NCBI RefSeq assembly: GCF_028657195.3
Contig: NZ_JANCPR020000072.1
Location: forward strand, 1 to 37,851
Length of the DNA: 37,851 nt
Reading direction: 5' to 3'
DNA from: Streptomyces iconiensis
Lineage (GTDB): Bacteria > Actinomycetota > Actinomycetes > Streptomycetales > Streptomycetaceae
Shown: piece after piece, positions 1 to 7,969 of the stretch
Layout of the letters: each line of letters begins with the position of its first letter
Numbering within the stretch: position 1 is the stretch's first letter
Program-made: the position numbers and the translations under genes
The notes under the pieces: model-generated
The model's input: only the letters and a program-made list of their open reading frames with translations
Databases searched by the model: none
What the model was told of the DNA's origin: nothing

Positions 1-16
1 TCGCCGGCCGGGGGGC

Positions 17-65
17 GGGGGGCTCCGCCCCCCGGCAATCCCCCCGCCACACGGGGCTCCGCCCC
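17..65. terminator. Pair of GC-rich hairpins downstream of the first NACHT gene
   Basis: Two short inverted repeats built on the same core are visible: GGGGGGC-TCC-GCCCCCC at 17-33 and GGGGC-TCC-GCCCC at 53-65. They lie about 140 to 190 bases beyond the stop codon of the minus-strand NACHT gene and have no T-run. They could end transcription from either side. The GGGGCTCCGCCCC motif is very common between Streptomyces genes, so it may simply be a dispersed palindrome. Nothing gene-like is seen in 66-204. Confidence 0.4.
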
Positions 66-204
66 CTCTGGACTCCCCCGGCCGAATCGGGTCCGTCTCG
101 CATGCTGGTGTGTCCCGTGTCGGGGGCGTGGGGAACTGTGGGACAGGCCGCGATGCTGGGTCGGGCGGTAATGGGTGGCGAGGGGCAAGCCGGTGTTCGG
201 GGGG

Positions 205-2790
205 TCAGCTGAGGATGCGGATGCCGTGGGGGACTCCGGAGACTCTCGGGAGGCGGGGGTTGACGCGGAGGGTGGTGAGGTGGGGGAAGGCGGCTAGCCA
301 GTCCATGGGGGTGGCCAGGTCGTAGGCGAGCCACAGGTGGGTGAGCTGGTCGTGGGAGAGGCCCTCAAGGAGTTCGTCGGGGGTGAAGTGGCCGACGATC
401 TGGACGCGTGCGCGGCCACCGAGCTTGCGGAGTGCGGCGAGTTCGAAGCGGTCGGACACCGGGAAGTAGAGGCCGTCGGGGTCGAGGTGGCCGATGATCT
501 CCTCGGCGTAGCGGTCGGTGTCGAAGTTGCGCCAGCCGTGCGCGAGTTCGGCGCGCAGTTCCAGTGAGGCACGGTTGCGCAGCTGGGCGAGGTAGTGGAC
601 GGCGGCGTCGTCGTTGATGCGGGTCACGGTGACGGCGAGGCGGTGCGCCTCCTGGTCGGAGACGCTCGTGGGGTCGGGCAGCATCTCCAGCACTATCGGG
701 CCGACCCAGCCGAGGCTGCGGGCAGCGGCGACGCTGGTGGGGCGCACCATGTGGCGGGTCTCGCGCCGGATGCGCGCGTGCGTGTCCGGGTCCAGCTCGG
801 TGACGTGTTCGAGGCAGGCGGCGGCGAGCAGGCGGCGCCTGTTGCGCTGCATGCCCGTACGTCCCGGGGCCAGCAGGCCCTGGAGGAGGCGGGCGCACTC
901 GCCGGGGCGTGCGTGCGCGACGGCCATGCGGATGACCTCTTCCCATTCGGCCTCGTGCGCGTGCGCGAGCAGCAGGTCGAGGGCGCCCTGTTCGATGGCT
1001 TCCTTGGCCGCCAGGTAGTCCTGGACGGTGCGGTGCACGAACTCGACGACGCGCTCCGACTGTTCGCGCAGCAGGCCGGTGCGCAGCAGGAGGTGGTTGA
1101 AGATGCTCTCCGGGTCGCCCTGGCCCGAGGTGGAGGGGATCGCGGGCAGGTGCCGCTGGACCTCGGCAACGGCCTCCGAGAGGGGCAGTTCGGCCCGCCT
1201 GTCCACCAGCATCCGGTAGGCGAGCTTGCGCAGGAGGCGTTCCCGGGCGCCGCGCTGGAGCTTCACGGCGTCTGCGTACAGCACGCGCCGTTCGGGGTCG
1301 CGGCGCTGGAGCAGCATTTCCATCGCGGCCTCGTACAGCTCCTTGCGGCCCTGGGGGAGCGAGCCCGTCCTGTCCCGGTTCAGGGCGCAGATGAGGCCGC
1401 ACATCAGCGGGTTGGTGGCCAGGCCGCGCAGTTCACGGTAGAGGGGGATGGAGGCGAGGAGGCGGTCGCGGTACTCGTCGAGGCTGTGGTGGTCCTTGCC
1501 CTCGTCGTCGCGTGCCGCCGTGTGCCAGGCGGTGATGAAGGCGGCGACCTGGTCGCGGTTCATGGGCGCGAGCGACAGCTCGTCGAAGCCCTCGTCGGCG
1601 AGCCAGTTGGGCTCCACGGCCGAGTGGCGTGCCGTGACCAGGCAGAAGTTCCCTGAGTAGATCCGCATGAGGCGCCGCAACTGGCCCCGCAGCGCCGCGC
1701 GTTCCGACTCGGGCGCCTCGTCGATGCCGTCCACCAGGAGCAGCCCGCGCTCCTCGGTGAGCACCCGCGCGACCCAGCCGTCGGGTGCCTCCTCGGCGAG
1801 CGGATGGCGTACGGCCGTGAGGAAGTCGTCCGGCGAGGGGAAGCCCTCGCGCGCGAAGCGGCGTACGGGCAGGACGAGCGGGATACGGCCGCGCAGGGCG
1901 CTCAGTTCGGGCGGCAGCGCGTTCCTGGCCGCCGATACGGCGAGCCACTGGACCAGCGTCGTCTTGCCCGCTCCCGCGACGCCGCGCAGCAGCACCCGCT
2001 CATGGCCCGCGAGGGCGCGGTCGGCCGAGAGCACGGGCTCGTCGCTGTCTCCTGGCCGGTCGCCGGGGGCCCCGTCGCCCGCGTTGTCGAACTCGGCGCT
2101 GAGGCTGAGGTAGGTCGCGTCGAGGGACCAGCTGTCCGGGGTGTTGGGGTTGGGCAGGTCGATGCCGTAGATGGTGACGCGGTTGTACTGCTCCACGATC
2201 GACCGCGCGTAGCGGGCCTCGAAGTCGGCGTCCACGACGGAGGGTTCCGGTCGGCCGCGTACGGCCTCCACGTCGTTGAGGTCGATCAACTGCCGTATCC
2301 GGTGCGCGCGTTCGGGCAGCCGCTCGGCGAGCCGGGGTGACCTGCGGATGAGGTGGTGCAGCAGGTGCAGGCAGACCGTGACCAGGAGCCGGTCGTGGAA
2401 CCAGGCGGCATCTGTGGTCAGCTCCCTGTCGGCGCCCGGCACGGCCGAGCGCAGCTTGCGTGCGTAGTCCTGCGGACCGAGGCGTACGGCCTGTACGTCG
2501 GTGGTGTCCAGCTCTCCGATGATCCACAGCGTGCGGGAGAGGACGGCGGCGACGGGGGTCTCGTCCTCCGGCGGCAGCCGGTGCGGCACGGCGGTGAGGC
2601 CCACCAGTTCCTCCGCGAGGGAGAGCAGGGTCTCGTAGGACACGGGAGGGCTCTCGCCCCTGAACGAGACGAGGTGAGCGAGGAGTTCACCTTCGGCCTG
2701 CGTCTTGTCGGGCGCGGCCTCCACGGGGAGCAGGAGCTGGCTGACGAGTGGGTCGGCGACGGTGGACGCGAGGCGTACTGCGGGATCCAT
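205..2790 (-). CDS. NACHT-domain STAND NTPase, short C-terminus (paralogue 1)
   Basis: An 861-residue STAND-type NTPase, presumably cytosolic. A helical N-terminal domain (about 1-200) shares blocks with the two paralogues in this window, including DVQAVRLG near residue 98 and a VTIYGIDL segment near 205. The NACHT core has Walker A G270-V-A-G-A-G-K276-T and Walker B LLLVDGIDE at 350-358, with the acidic D-G-I-D-E ending typical of NACHT. Helical NACHT-associated regions follow, with NPLMCGL near 460 and FVHRTVQDYLAAK at 584-596. The last ~60 residues look like a single leucine-rich unit. An upstream in-frame start at 2853 exists, but the ATG at 2790 aligns with the N-termini of both paralogues and has AGGGAG upstream. 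Known relatives include NLR-like anti-phage NTPases; defence here is inference. Its N-terminal domain is not a recognised nuclease or TIR. It lies 97 bases downstream of paralogue 2. Confidence 0.88.
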   Translation of the reverse strand: MDPAVRLASTVADPLVSQLLLPVEAAPDKTQAEGELLAHLVSFRGESPPVSYETLLSLAEELVGLTAVPHRLPPEDETPVAAVLSRTLWIIGELDTTDVQAVRLGPQDYARKLRSAVPGADRELTTDAAWFHDRLLVTVCLHLLHHLIRRSPRLAERLPERAHRIRQLIDLNDVEAVRGRPEPSVVDADFEARYARSIVEQYNRVTIYGIDLPNPNTPDSWSLDATYLSLSAEFDNAGDGAPGDRPGDSDEPVLSADRALAGHERVLLRGVAGAGKTTLVQWLAVSAARNALPPELSALRGRIPLVLPVRRFAREGFPSPDDFLTAVRHPLAEEAPDGWVARVLTEERGLLLVDGIDEAPESERAALRGQLRRLMRIYSGNFCLVTARHSAVEPNWLADEGFDELSLAPMNRDQVAAFITAWHTAARDDEGKDHHSLDEYRDRLLASIPLYRELRGLATNPLMCGLICALNRDRTGSLPQGRKELYEAAMEMLLQRRDPERRVLYADAVKLQRGARERLLRKLAYRMLVDRRAELPLSEAVAEVQRHLPAIPSTSGQGDPESIFNHLLLRTGLLREQSERVVEFVHRTVQDYLAAKEAIEQGALDLLLAHAHEAEWEEVIRMAVAHARPGECARLLQGLLAPGRTGMQRNRRRLLAAACLEHVTELDPDTHARIRRETRHMVRPTSVAAARSLGWVGPIVLEMLPDPTSVSDQEAHRLAVTVTRINDDAAVHYLAQLRNRASLELRAELAHGWRNFDTDRYAEEIIGHLDPDGLYFPVSDRFELAALRKLGGRARVQIVGHFTPDELLEGLSHDQLTHLWLAYDLATPMDWLAAFPHLTTLRVNPRLPRVSGVPHGIRILS

Positions 2791-2839
2791 GCGTGCGGGC
2801 TCCCTGACGGGCACTGCGGAGGTTGACTGGTCGGAAACC

Positions 2840-2869
2840 AGCGTAGGCCGCACGTGTGGGATCGGTCAC
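2840..2869 (-). promoter_or_regulatory. Candidate promoter of NACHT paralogue 1
   Basis: Reading the minus strand, GTGACC (2869-2864) and TACGCT (2845-2840) are 18 bases apart. They fit the Streptomyces housekeeping pattern TTGACN / TANNNT except for the first base of the -35 box. Transcription would begin near 2833, giving a leader of about 42 bases. This suggests that the gene can be expressed separately from paralogue 2. Confidence 0.45.
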
Positions 2870-2887
2870 CCTGTGTCCGCCTCCGCT

Positions 2888-5800
2888 TCACCGGGGGCGG
2901 GGGAAGGTCCTGACCTCGATGTGGGAGGGGATGCGGGGGAGGTGGGCGTAGCTTTCGGGGCGGAAGAGGCTGATGTGGGTCAGGTGCGGCAGTGTGGTGA
3001 AGGGGAGCAGGGGGAAGTCGACATCGGGATCGTTGAGCATTAGGTGCGTGAGGCTCGGGAACAGCTCGGGGCCATGCCCGAGGAGCCCCTCTCCCCCCAC
3101 CAGTTGGAGCGTGGTGAGTCCCGGTGCCGGGGTGGAGCCCGGGTTCATGGAGTGCAGGGTCGCGTGGGCCAGGGTGAGGAACCGCAGCGCCGGGTGGGTT
3201 GCGACGGGGCCCCAATGGTTCGCCGTCCAGGGCTCGAAGAGCAGGCCGCCGCCAAGGCCCAGCGTGCTCAGCCCGGGGTAGGCGGCGAGGCCGGAGAGGG
3301 CGCCCGTGTCGGCCGGAAGGCGCAGTTCCGCCAGGCCCTCGGCGGATGGCAGCGCGTCCCAGCCGAGCCAGGGGGCGCCCCTGTTGAGGTGCAGCACCTC
3401 CAGGCCGTTCAGCGCGCCCAGTTCGGCCAGCAGCGGTACGTGTTCGAGCTGGAGGTTCTTCAGTGGCAGCGCCTCCAGTGGGGAGAGGTCGCGGAGTGCG
3501 GTGCAGTCGTAGAAGTGCAGCTCGCTGAGGTGGGGAAAGGCTGCGAGGAAGCCTAGGTCGGTCAGGCCGGGGTTACGGGCGAGGCCGAGCATGCGTACTT
3601 TGTCCGGCGGTACGGCGTCGAGGATCTCCTTGGGTGTGAAGTCGCCGTTGAGGCGCACGCGTTCGCTGCCGCCCAGGGCGCTCCAGCGGGCGAGTTCCTC
3701 GCGAGTGCGGACGACGATGAGGGCGTCCTGGCGGTGCACGAGGTGGCTGACGATGTCGTCGGCGTAGGCGTCTGTGTCGAAGCGGTCCCAGTGGCCGCCG
3801 AGTTGGTGGATTACGTTGTCGGACGGGTGGTCGCGGAAGCGGACCAGTGCGGTCAGCGCCGCCTCGGAGCCGAGCTGCGCGACGGTGTGCGTGACGGCCT
3901 GGGCCTCGTCGTCCTCCAGCCCTTCGGGTCCTGGCAGCAGCTCCAGTACCACGGGACCCACCTGGGCGAGCTGCTTCGCCTCGTCGATGCTGCGCGGCGG
4001 GATGAGGGCCCTGGCCCTGTCCTCGACGGCCGTGCGTACCTCCGGGTCCAGCCGGGTGGCGTGTTCGAGGCAGGCCATGGCGAGGAGGTGGAGGCGTGCG
4101 CGTACGTCGGGTTCCTTGTCGCCGCGCTCGATCAGCGTGCGGAGCAGCCGTGCGCGTTCGTCGGGTCTGGCGTGGGCGACGGCCATGCGGAGCACGTCCT
4201 CCCACTGGTCCAGGTGCGCGTGGCGGGTCAGCAGGTCGAAGTCGCGTTCCTCGACGGCTGCCTTGGCGCCCAGGTAGTCCTGGAAGGTGCGGTGGACGAA
4301 CTCGACGGCGCCGTGGGCGGGTTCGCGCAGCAGTCCTGAGCGCACCAGCAGGTAGCGGAAGACCTCCTCGGCCGTGCCCTGTCCTGCCACGTACGGCATG
4401 GCGGGCAGGGCGCGGGTGAGCAGGTCGAGTGCGTCGGTGTGCGTCATCTCGGAGCGGCCGTTGCGGATGAGCCAGTAGGCGATCCGCTGGAGCAGCTCGA
4501 TCTGGGACTCCTCGTCCAGCTCGATGGCGTCGGGGTGACTGTGCATCGCGCGTTCCCGGTCGCGGCGTTCGAGGAGCATGCTGAGCGCCGCGTCGTAGAG
4601 GGCCTTGCGCCCGCGGGGCAGGAAGCCGCGGCGTTCGCGGTGCAGGGCGCAGATGAGGCCGCACATCAGGGGGTTGGTGGCTAGGCGGCCCAGGTCGGCC
4701 TGGGCCCTTACGGCCGTGCGCAGGTCGCCCTCCAGTTCGCCGCCCGCCTCGGCCGCGGCGTGCCAGCGGTGGATGAACACATCGACATCGGTCGGGCGCA
4801 TGGGGGAGAGGGACAGCTCGGTGAAGTCGTCGCCGCCGAGCCAGTCCTCGCGTACGGCCGAGGGGCGGGAGGTGACGAGGACGAGGTTGCCGGAGAAGGC
4901 GCTGAGCAGGTCGGCCAGCCAGCGGCGGGTGTGTTCCCGCTCGTCCTCGGGGACCTCGTCGATGCCGTCGACCAGGAGCACGCCGCGTCCGGCGGTGAGC
5001 ACGCGTTCGACCCAGCCGAGCGGCTGGGCTCCGGCCAGGGGGCAGCCGACGGCGGACAGGAAGTCGGAGGGAACGGGCAGTCGGGCGCCGCCGCGCGTGA
5101 GGGTGCGCAGGGGCAGCACGAAGGGCACGCGTCCGATCAGGTGCGCGAGCCGTCCCGTCAGCTCGGCCTGGCGTGCTGTGGTCACGGCGAGCCACTGGAC
5201 GAGGGTCGTCTTGCCCGAGCCCGCGATGCCGCGCAGCAGGATCCGCTCGTGCCCTGAGAGCGCCTGTTCGACGGGCTGGGGCTCGGCCGTGTGCTGCCGG
5301 CCGAGGCTGTCGGGCAGATGTACGGCCGCGGGGGCCGCCTCCAGGCTCAGGTAGGCGGTGTCGAGCGGCCACTGGCTGGCCTGCTGGAGGTCGACGCCGT
5401 AGATGGTGAGCTTGCAGTGCTTGTTGGCGATGTAGCGCGCGTACTGCTGCTCGAACCCGGCGTCCTGCGCCGACTGGGACGGTACGCGCTTGATGAGCAC
5501 GTCGACGAGCGTGATCAGCTCGCCGAGCCGGCGGCTCTGCTCGACCAGGGTGCGCGCGACGAAGGTGGACCGCTGGGTGAAGAAGTGCAGGATGTGCAGG
5601 CACGCGGTGTCCAGCGCCCGCTGGTAGAGCCCGGACTCGCCGGGGGTCGGGTCGAGGGGCATCTGCCCCGTGGTGGCCTGGGTCGCCTGTGCGTGCAGTG
5701 CGCGCGCGAAGTCGGTGTGCCCGAGCTGTACGGCCTCGACATCGCTGAGGCCGATCTCGCCGAGTGCCTGGAGCGCGAGGGAGAGCCGCACGGTGACGCG

Positions 5801-6052
5801 TTCCCTCTCGCCGGGTGAGGGCGCTTCGTGCGGGCCCATGTCCGCCACGGTGCGGCGCACCACCTCTTCGGCGATCCGCTCCAGGTCACGCGCGGTCAGC
5901 GTCCGTTTCTCGCCCGTGAACGAGACAAGTCCCGAGACCCGTACGGGCCGGTCGACCAGTCCCGCACCCGGCCCCTCGGTCACGAACAGCCGCTTCACGA
6001 GCGGCGCCACCACACTGGACGCGATCCGTGCCCCCACGATCCCGGCATCCAT
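2888..6052 (-). CDS. NACHT STAND NTPase with C-terminal leucine-rich repeats (paralogue 2)
   Basis: A 1054-residue protein and the longest of the three paralogues. The N-terminal helical domain (about 1-230) carries SFTGEKRTL near 44, ACLHILHFF near 149 and LTIYGVDL near 215. The NACHT core has Walker A G275-I-A-G-S-G-K281-T and Walker B VLLVDGIDE at 358-366. Post-core helices contain NPLMCGL near 460 and FVHRTFQDYLGAK near 585-597. From about 815 to 1045 there is a run of irregular leucine-rich repeats, with motifs such as LKNLQLEH, LEVLHLNR, LAELRLPA, LTTLQLVG and LTHLMLND. By analogy with NLRs the repeat tail would sense a ligand and the N-terminal domain would signal; that assignment is inference. 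The ATG at 6052 has GGGAG about ten bases upstream. Base and codon use match the neighbours, so there is no sign of recent transfer. Confidence 0.9.
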   Translation of the reverse strand: MDAGIVGARIASSVVAPLVKRLFVTEGPGAGLVDRPVRVSGLVSFTGEKRTLTARDLERIAEEVVRRTVADMGPHEAPSPGERERVTVRLSLALQALGEIGLSDVEAVQLGHTDFARALHAQATQATTGQMPLDPTPGESGLYQRALDTACLHILHFFTQRSTFVARTLVEQSRRLGELITLVDVLIKRVPSQSAQDAGFEQQYARYIANKHCKLTIYGVDLQQASQWPLDTAYLSLEAAPAAVHLPDSLGRQHTAEPQPVEQALSGHERILLRGIAGSGKTTLVQWLAVTTARQAELTGRLAHLIGRVPFVLPLRTLTRGGARLPVPSDFLSAVGCPLAGAQPLGWVERVLTAGRGVLLVDGIDEVPEDEREHTRRWLADLLSAFSGNLVLVTSRPSAVREDWLGGDDFTELSLSPMRPTDVDVFIHRWHAAAEAGGELEGDLRTAVRAQADLGRLATNPLMCGLICALHRERRGFLPRGRKALYDAALSMLLERRDRERAMHSHPDAIELDEESQIELLQRIAYWLIRNGRSEMTHTDALDLLTRALPAMPYVAGQGTAEEVFRYLLVRSGLLREPAHGAVEFVHRTFQDYLGAKAAVEERDFDLLTRHAHLDQWEDVLRMAVAHARPDERARLLRTLIERGDKEPDVRARLHLLAMACLEHATRLDPEVRTAVEDRARALIPPRSIDEAKQLAQVGPVVLELLPGPEGLEDDEAQAVTHTVAQLGSEAALTALVRFRDHPSDNVIHQLGGHWDRFDTDAYADDIVSHLVHRQDALIVVRTREELARWSALGGSERVRLNGDFTPKEILDAVPPDKVRMLGLARNPGLTDLGFLAAFPHLSELHFYDCTALRDLSPLEALPLKNLQLEHVPLLAELGALNGLEVLHLNRGAPWLGWDALPSAEGLAELRLPADTGALSGLAAYPGLSTLGLGGGLLFEPWTANHWGPVATHPALRFLTLAHATLHSMNPGSTPAPGLTTLQLVGGEGLLGHGPELFPSLTHLMLNDPDVDFPLLPFTTLPHLTHISLFRPESYAHLPRIPSHIEVRTFPRPR

Positions 6053-6115
6053 CCCCGTAACTCCCGCCCACCGCGCGTCTCAACTCCCCGCCGTACGGGG
6101 CCGCTTACGGCGAGC

Positions 6116-6144
6116 AGCGTAGAACGATCAGCCGTCCGCGTCGA
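6116..6144 (-). promoter_or_regulatory. Candidate promoter of NACHT paralogue 2
   Basis: On the minus strand TCGACG (6144-6139) is followed after 17 bases by TACGCT (6121-6116). The -35 box lies inside the end of the small gene at 6128-6328. The -10 hexamer is identical to that proposed for paralogue 1. The implied start is near 6109, about 57 bases before the ATG. Confidence 0.45.
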
Positions 6145-6328
6145 TGACGGCCGGGCTCGGCGCCGGGGTGGAGGCCACCGGTTCCGCCAGGCAGCGGCGG
6201 CAGCGGCACGGGGGGAAGGACAGCGGCTGGGGCGGGCGCTCGGGGTCCCGGGGCGCGAACGTGGTGCGGGGCAGTACGCGCACCCGGGTGCCGTCGGGGA
6301 GGATCCGGTACACGGTGATGGTGATCAT
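6128..6328 (-). CDS. Small cysteine-containing protein of unknown function
   Basis: A 66-residue protein beginning MITITVYRI and containing a CRCRRC cluster (C-x-C-x2-C) near its middle, followed by a Pro/Ala-rich acidic end. I do not recognise the family. The three cysteines could bind metal, though no complete zinc-ribbon is visible. The reading frame has almost only G or C in third positions, which supports coding. The ATG at 6328 has GGAGG upstream. The same frame stays open to a GTG at 6490 behind a very strong GGAGGAAGG site, which would give 120 residues with an arginine-rich first half; codon bias is weaker there, so I prefer the shorter form. It sits between the XRE regulator and NACHT paralogue 2 on the same strand, 75 bases from the latter. 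Confidence 0.6.
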   Translation of the reverse strand: MITITVYRILPDGTRVRVLPRTTFAPRDPERPPQPLSFPPCRCRRCLAEPVASTPAPSPAVIDADG

Positions 6329-6492
6329 GGTGGAGCCCCGCCTCCCGGGCGGCTCGTGCCTCGCCCCGCCGCGCTCCCGCCGCGCGGGACACCTGGCGCG
6401 GACCGTCGTGACCGCTGCGTGGCGGCTCGTACGGCGGCTCGCGGGGCACCCTTTGTGACGGTGGAACGCTCGGGGCACTTCGTTGCCCACAA
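6325..6492 (-). other. Possible short leader ORF coupled to the small protein
   Basis: A TTG at 6492 lies just after GGAGGAAGG and opens a 55-codon frame. It stops at the TGA (6327-6325) that overlaps the ATG of the 66-residue gene as ATGA. That is the usual geometry of translational coupling. Third-position GC in this frame is only about 70%, against nearly 90% for the competing in-frame extension starting at GTG 6490. It may be a leader peptide, or the ribosome site may belong to the longer 120-residue form. Confidence 0.22.
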
Positions 6493-6513
6493 GCCTTCCT
6501 CCACGGGAAGGGC

Positions 6514-6541
6514 GGAAGTACCCCAAGGCGGGGTACTTTCC
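6514..6541. promoter_or_regulatory. Inverted repeat, probable operator
   Basis: GGAAGTACCCC (6514-6524) and GGGGTACTTTCC (6530-6541) form an almost perfect palindrome around a five-base centre, with one extra T in the right arm. It lies about 24 bases upstream of the GGAGGAAGG-preceded start near 6490 and about 130 bases beyond the stop of the XRE regulator. A symmetrical site of this size between a regulator and a small gene is what a dimeric HTH protein would bind, possibly the neighbouring XRE protein itself. Confidence 0.5.
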
Positions 6542-6564
6542 GCGCGCGTTCCGCTTGACGCGGC

Positions 6565-6636
6565 GCCGTACGTGCGGGGCGGGGGTTGTACGTACGTGGG
6601 GGCGCCGTACCCGCGTGGCCGGGTGCCGTACGTGCG
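6565..6636. repeat. Repeated GCCGTACGTGCG motifs
   Basis: GCCGTACGTGCG occurs identically at 6565-6576 and 6625-6636, exactly 60 bases apart. Related pieces lie between them: GTACGTACGTGGG around 6588-6600 and GCGCCGTACCCGCG around 6602-6615. The block is intergenic, just downstream of the XRE gene. It may be a set of protein-binding sites. Streptomyces intergenic DNA is rich in GTACG, so chance is possible. Confidence 0.35.
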
Positions 6637-6668
6637 TCGGTGCGGCAGCCGTGCGGCGCTGTACGGCC

Positions 6669-7892
6669 TCACGCGGGGGGTTCGAGGCCGAACCACGAGG
6701 TGAGGGCGCGTACTTCCTCGGTCGTGCGGCGGTACTTCATCGTCAGCAGCAGCGCCGCGTCGCGCGCCATCGGCTTGAACCGGGTGGTCTGCGGTGCGGC
6801 CCTGCGGGCCTGGAGGAGCGCGCGCAGGGCCCGTTCGCGCTTGTCGGCCGCGAGGTGGGCGCGTGCCGCGTTCACATGCCAGGCGCTGACCCGGGTCGGC
6901 GGCAGCCCGCCGGGCAGCCGGGTGGTCCGGATCAGGTGCTCGGCCTCGGGCATGTGCTGAAGTTCCAGCCGGGCCTGCAACTCGTGGATGGCGAGGTTCC
7001 CGGTGCCGAACACGAGGGAGTGGTGGCGGCGGTCCTCGCCAGGTGGCAACCGGCGGAGCAGCCGCCGCGCCTCGTCCAGGTGGTGCGCCGTCGCGTCCGG
7101 GTCGTACATACGTGCCGCTATCGTCACCTCGCGCAGCCGCATGCCGCCCAGCACGGTCAGGAACGCCGGGTCGTCGGGCGCGGGAGCCGAGGCGACGAGC
7201 TGCTCGCGTGCCACGGCCAGCGCGCGCAGCCCCGCGTCGTACTCGTGGGCCGACTTGAACGCCTCCACCCGCTTGTAGTCCGCCAGCGCCCGCAGCAGCG
7301 GATCGCCCGAGAGCCCGGCGGCCCAGCGCAGCCGGTCCTCGGCCTGGCCGCGCAGGTCCGGGTAGCCGAGCCGGTAGGTGAGCGTGTGGGTGAGGTCGTA
7401 CGCGAGGGCGAGCAGCCGTGCGGCCTGCGCGCGCTCGGGCTCGGTCTCGCGCAGGTGCACGGCGGCCGTCAGCTCCTCCAGCAGCCCCGCCAGCACCGTG
7501 CCGAGCTGGGTGAGGCGCCCGGCGAGGCGGTGTGCTGAGGCGGTGCGCAGGTCGGCCCTGAGCGCGGGCAGCGGGCGCGGGGGCGTGAACCAGTCGGCCG
7601 GCAGGTCCCAGTGCCGCAGCGCGGCCCGTACGGCGGTGATCGGCGCGTGGGCGCGGTCGTCGCGCGGCTCGTGCCGGTACGGCTGGCCGCTCAGGTCCTC
7701 GACGGTCGTACGCAGCGCACGCGCCACGGCCGTCAGCACCCCTGCGGTGGGCAGCCGCTCGCCCCGCTCCACCTTGCGCACACAGCCGAGCGACAGGTGC
7801 GCGCGCTCGGCCATGCCGCGCTGGGTGTAGCCGGCCATCTTGCGATGCGCGGCGATGCGCGCGCCGATGCGGGCGTCATCGGTGTCGGTCAT
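6669..7892 (-). CDS. XRE-family transcriptional regulator with a long helical C-terminal domain
   Basis: A 407-residue DNA-binding protein. Residues about 8-65 form a Cro/CI-type helix-turn-helix (IGARIAAHRKMAGYTQ, then LSLGCVRKVERGERLP). The remaining ~330 residues are alpha-helical and rich in Ala, Leu and Arg, resembling the TPR-like ligand- or peptide-sensing half of large Streptomyces XRE regulators. The ATG at 7892 was chosen because it begins the HTH domain and has AGGGAAC upstream; the frame continues further upstream but with uncharacteristic Arg/Pro-rich sequence. It lies 77 bases downstream of NACHT paralogue 3 on the same strand and upstream of the palindrome at 6514-6541. No DUF397-type small partner follows, unlike many relatives. 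It is a reasonable candidate to regulate the small gene and perhaps the NACHT genes. Confidence 0.85.
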   Translation of the reverse strand: MTDTDDARIGARIAAHRKMAGYTQRGMAERAHLSLGCVRKVERGERLPTAGVLTAVARALRTTVEDLSGQPYRHEPRDDRAHAPITAVRAALRHWDLPADWFTPPRPLPALRADLRTASAHRLAGRLTQLGTVLAGLLEELTAAVHLRETEPERAQAARLLALAYDLTHTLTYRLGYPDLRGQAEDRLRWAAGLSGDPLLRALADYKRVEAFKSAHEYDAGLRALAVAREQLVASAPAPDDPAFLTVLGGMRLREVTIAARMYDPDATAHHLDEARRLLRRLPPGEDRRHHSLVFGTGNLAIHELQARLELQHMPEAEHLIRTTRLPGGLPPTRVSAWHVNAARAHLAADKRERALRALLQARRAAPQTTRFKPMARDAALLLTMKYRRTTEEVRALTSWFGLEPPA

Positions 7893-7969
7893 GCGGACTG
7901 TCCCGTTCCCTGTGGCGACCCTTGGAAGGTACCCGCGCGCCGGGTGACCGACCTCGCGAACCGGGAGCT

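Noticed and set aside
110..325. 71-codon plus-strand ORF at the left edge
   Set aside because: No ribosome site, poor codon bias, and it overlaps the end of NACHT paralogue 1 in antisense.
595..1656. 353-codon plus-strand open frame across NACHT paralogue 1
   Set aside because: It is the antisense of a well-supported gene, a usual effect of extreme third-position GC, and its product resembles no family.
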